The notes under the pieces: generated by a model
Seen by the model: only the letters and a program-made list of their open reading frames with translations
Databases searched by the model: none
Told to the model about the DNA's origin: nothing
Assembly: GCF_042477335.2 (NCBI RefSeq)
Contig: NC_091247.1
Location: forward strand, 7,152,501 to 7,216,500
From: Ovis canadensis
Taxonomy: Eukaryota > Chordata > Mammalia > Artiodactyla > Bovidae
Direction: 5' to 3'
DNA: 64,000 bases
Shown: positions 63,941 through 64,000 of the stretch, piece by piece
How positions within the stretch are numbered: the first letter of the stretch is position 1
Layout of the letters: each line of letters begins with the position of its first letter
Position numbers and translations under genes: made by a program

Positions 63941-64000
63941 ATTAGCATAGGTGACAGCAATTATTATTATTGAATGTTATGTACAGGCAAGTATTGGCAG

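Noticed and set aside
1-64000. A novel multi-gene system (defence, biosynthetic or similar)
   Set aside because: No cluster of intact non-transposon genes exists in the window. The unusual features are retrotransposon rearrangements and possible regulatory DNA.

Overview
The window is nuclear DNA of a bovid ruminant (cattle, sheep, goat, buffalo or a close relative). The evidence is the repeat set: BovB (RTE-clade) LINEs and Bov-tA SINEs, which contain the BovB-derived Bov-A unit, plus CHR-type tRNA-derived SINEs of cetartiodactyls. The generic mammalian layer (MIR, L2, old L1, LTR-like relics) lies underneath. Repeat family names come from recognised consensus features, not from an alignment, and boundaries are usually good to about 10 bases unless target-site duplications (TSDs) fix them. 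I cannot choose the species.

I found no host protein-coding exon, rRNA, functional tRNA, CRISPR array or operon that the sequence supports. Every open frame I can assign to a known protein belongs to a retrotransposon: the BovB endonuclease/reverse transcriptase, or L1 ORF2. All are broken. The region reads as intergenic or intronic DNA. There is a possible regulatory layer: non-repeat blocks at about 11.37-11.53, 13.84-14.42, 21.26-21.48, 25.61-25.83, 27.54-27.77, 29.37-29.45 and 54.56-54.74 kb. They carry preserved CpGs or dense homeodomain, octamer or TALE-like motifs and look like conserved non-coding elements. That is inference from one sequence.

Layout. 0-5 kb: MIR, two BovB 3' ends, CHR SINEs and an old LTR-like relic split by a SINE. 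5.2-9.2 kb: a minus-strand L1 3' end split by an almost complete BovB with an inverted 5' half. 9.2-13.2 kb: SINEs, an L2 split by a CHR SINE, GC-rich unassigned DNA and CA-rich repeats. 13.2-39.8 kb: GC-rich DNA with many MIR and L2 relics, scattered SINEs, most of the candidate regulatory blocks and a C-rich G-quadruplex-type tract at 28.2 kb. 39.8-51.4 kb: an AT-rich island made of head-to-head L1 fragments. Into it were inserted a second BovB with an inverted 5' end, a truncated BovB and several SINEs. 51.4-60 kb: SINEs and L2 (one L2 holds an L1 that holds an inverted SINE pair), a palindromic DNA-transposon relic and GC-rich unassigned DNA. 60.9-62.05 kb: a rearranged BovB 5' end with a 141-base inverted duplication. 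62-64 kb: unassigned DNA, SINEs and MIR.

The elements relate as parasite layers. L1 and L2 relics were targets for BovB. BovB supplied the 3' end that Bov-tA SINEs carry and probably use for mobilisation. CHR and Bov-tA insertions then broke the older copies. The best structural results are the two 5'-inverted (twin-primed) BovB copies, both readable to the nucleotide, and the local inverted duplication at 61.25-61.64 kb.
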